Shown piece by piece: positions 6,410 through 6,538 of a DNA stretch of 6,538 nucleotides. The stretch is from Aurantibrevibacter sp041747755 (lineage in GTDB: Bacteria > Bacteroidota > Bacteroidia > Flavobacteriales > Flavobacteriaceae): positions 1 to 6,538 of the forward strand of contig JBGTEN010000020.1 in assembly GCA_041747755.1 (NCBI GenBank), read 5' to 3'. Under the pieces are notes generated by a model. That model ran no database searches and was not told the origin of the DNA. It saw only the letters and a list, made by a program, of their open reading frames with translations. The first letter of the stretch is position 1, and each line of letters opens with the position of its first letter. The position numbers and the translations under genes are program-made.

Positions 6410-6538
6410 TTATATTTCTTCGGCCAACCAGGCCTTCATCATCCAAATGGTTTTTTCCTGTTCAGTAATAAAATCACTCATCATGGAATTGGTACCTTCA
6501 TCTTGTGCGTCATCAGAAGCGCTTAAAATTTTCCGCTC
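6410..6538 (-). CDS. dps: Dps family DNA-protection mini-ferritin, C-terminal fragment
   Basis: The minus strand encodes 42 residues ending in a TAA at 6410-6412 and is open to the window edge, so the N-terminal part lies beyond 6538. The visible residues include ERKILSASDDAQDEGTNSMM at the left and EQEKTIWMMKAWLAEEI at the end. A 'D-GT---M-SDFI-EQEKT-WM--A-L' pattern is what I know from the last helix of Bacteroidota Dps proteins. Dps forms a 12-subunit cage that oxidises iron with peroxide and shields DNA in starvation or oxidative stress. The ferroxidase residues sit in the first two helices, outside the window, so activity cannot be judged. It is convergent with the monooxygenase and shares the hairpin at 6361-6388. 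Confidence 0.88.
   Translation of the reverse strand, partial: ERKILSASDDAQDEGTNSMMSDFITEQEKTIWMMKAWLAEEI

Noticed and set aside
6221..6526. Plus-strand 101-codon frame crossing the monooxygenase end, the terminator and dps
   Set aside because: It overlaps the end of the monooxygenase, reads through a perfect terminator hairpin and lies antisense to the recognisable Dps C-terminus, so it is a chance frame.

Overview
The window looks like a chromosomal stretch from a member of the Bacteroidota, most likely a marine-type flavobacterium. The pointers are low G+C, A-rich leaders without Shine-Dalgarno sequences, a TonB-dependent receptor with an N-terminal carboxypeptidase-regulatory-like domain, and a Tat-signal sugar isomerase/epimerase-like TIM-barrel protein of a kind common in this phylum. 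The genus cannot be fixed from sequence reading alone.

Layout, left to right. (1) 11-955, plus: Tat-exported xylose-isomerase-like TIM-barrel protein; its true start may lie before the window. (2) 1024-2076, minus: zinc-dependent, probably NADPH-linked alcohol dehydrogenase of the cinnamyl-alcohol-dehydrogenase/YahK type, convergent with gene 1. A hairpin with a T-tract at 962-1003 serves the dehydrogenase. (3) 2077-2705: a 629-bp gene-free stretch dominated by two direct copies of a ~233-bp non-coding repeat, about 94% identical, spaced exactly 291 bp apart. Each ends in a terminator-like hairpin plus T-run on the plus strand. (4) 2706-4865, minus: a small stand-alone TonB-dependent outer-membrane receptor. 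(5) 4866-5208: a 343-bp divergent intergenic region. (6) 5209-6264, plus: luciferase-like flavin-dependent monooxygenase. (7) 6361-6388: a perfect 11-bp hairpin between convergent genes. (8) 6410-6538, minus: the C-terminal end of a Dps mini-ferritin, cut by the window edge and too short for a simple ORF scan.

The genes do not form a visible operon or a shared pathway. They alternate in orientation with terminators between them, and the two neighbouring minus-strand genes (receptor and dehydrogenase) are separated by the repeat block. The oxidoreductases and Dps would fit a loose redox/stress theme, but that is only an impression. No mobile-element gene, CRISPR array, tRNA or rRNA is visible. 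I see no convincing new multi-gene system. The most unusual content is the tandem repeat pair, which behaves as non-coding sequence, carries two hairpins per unit, and begins inside the candidate promoter of the dehydrogenase.
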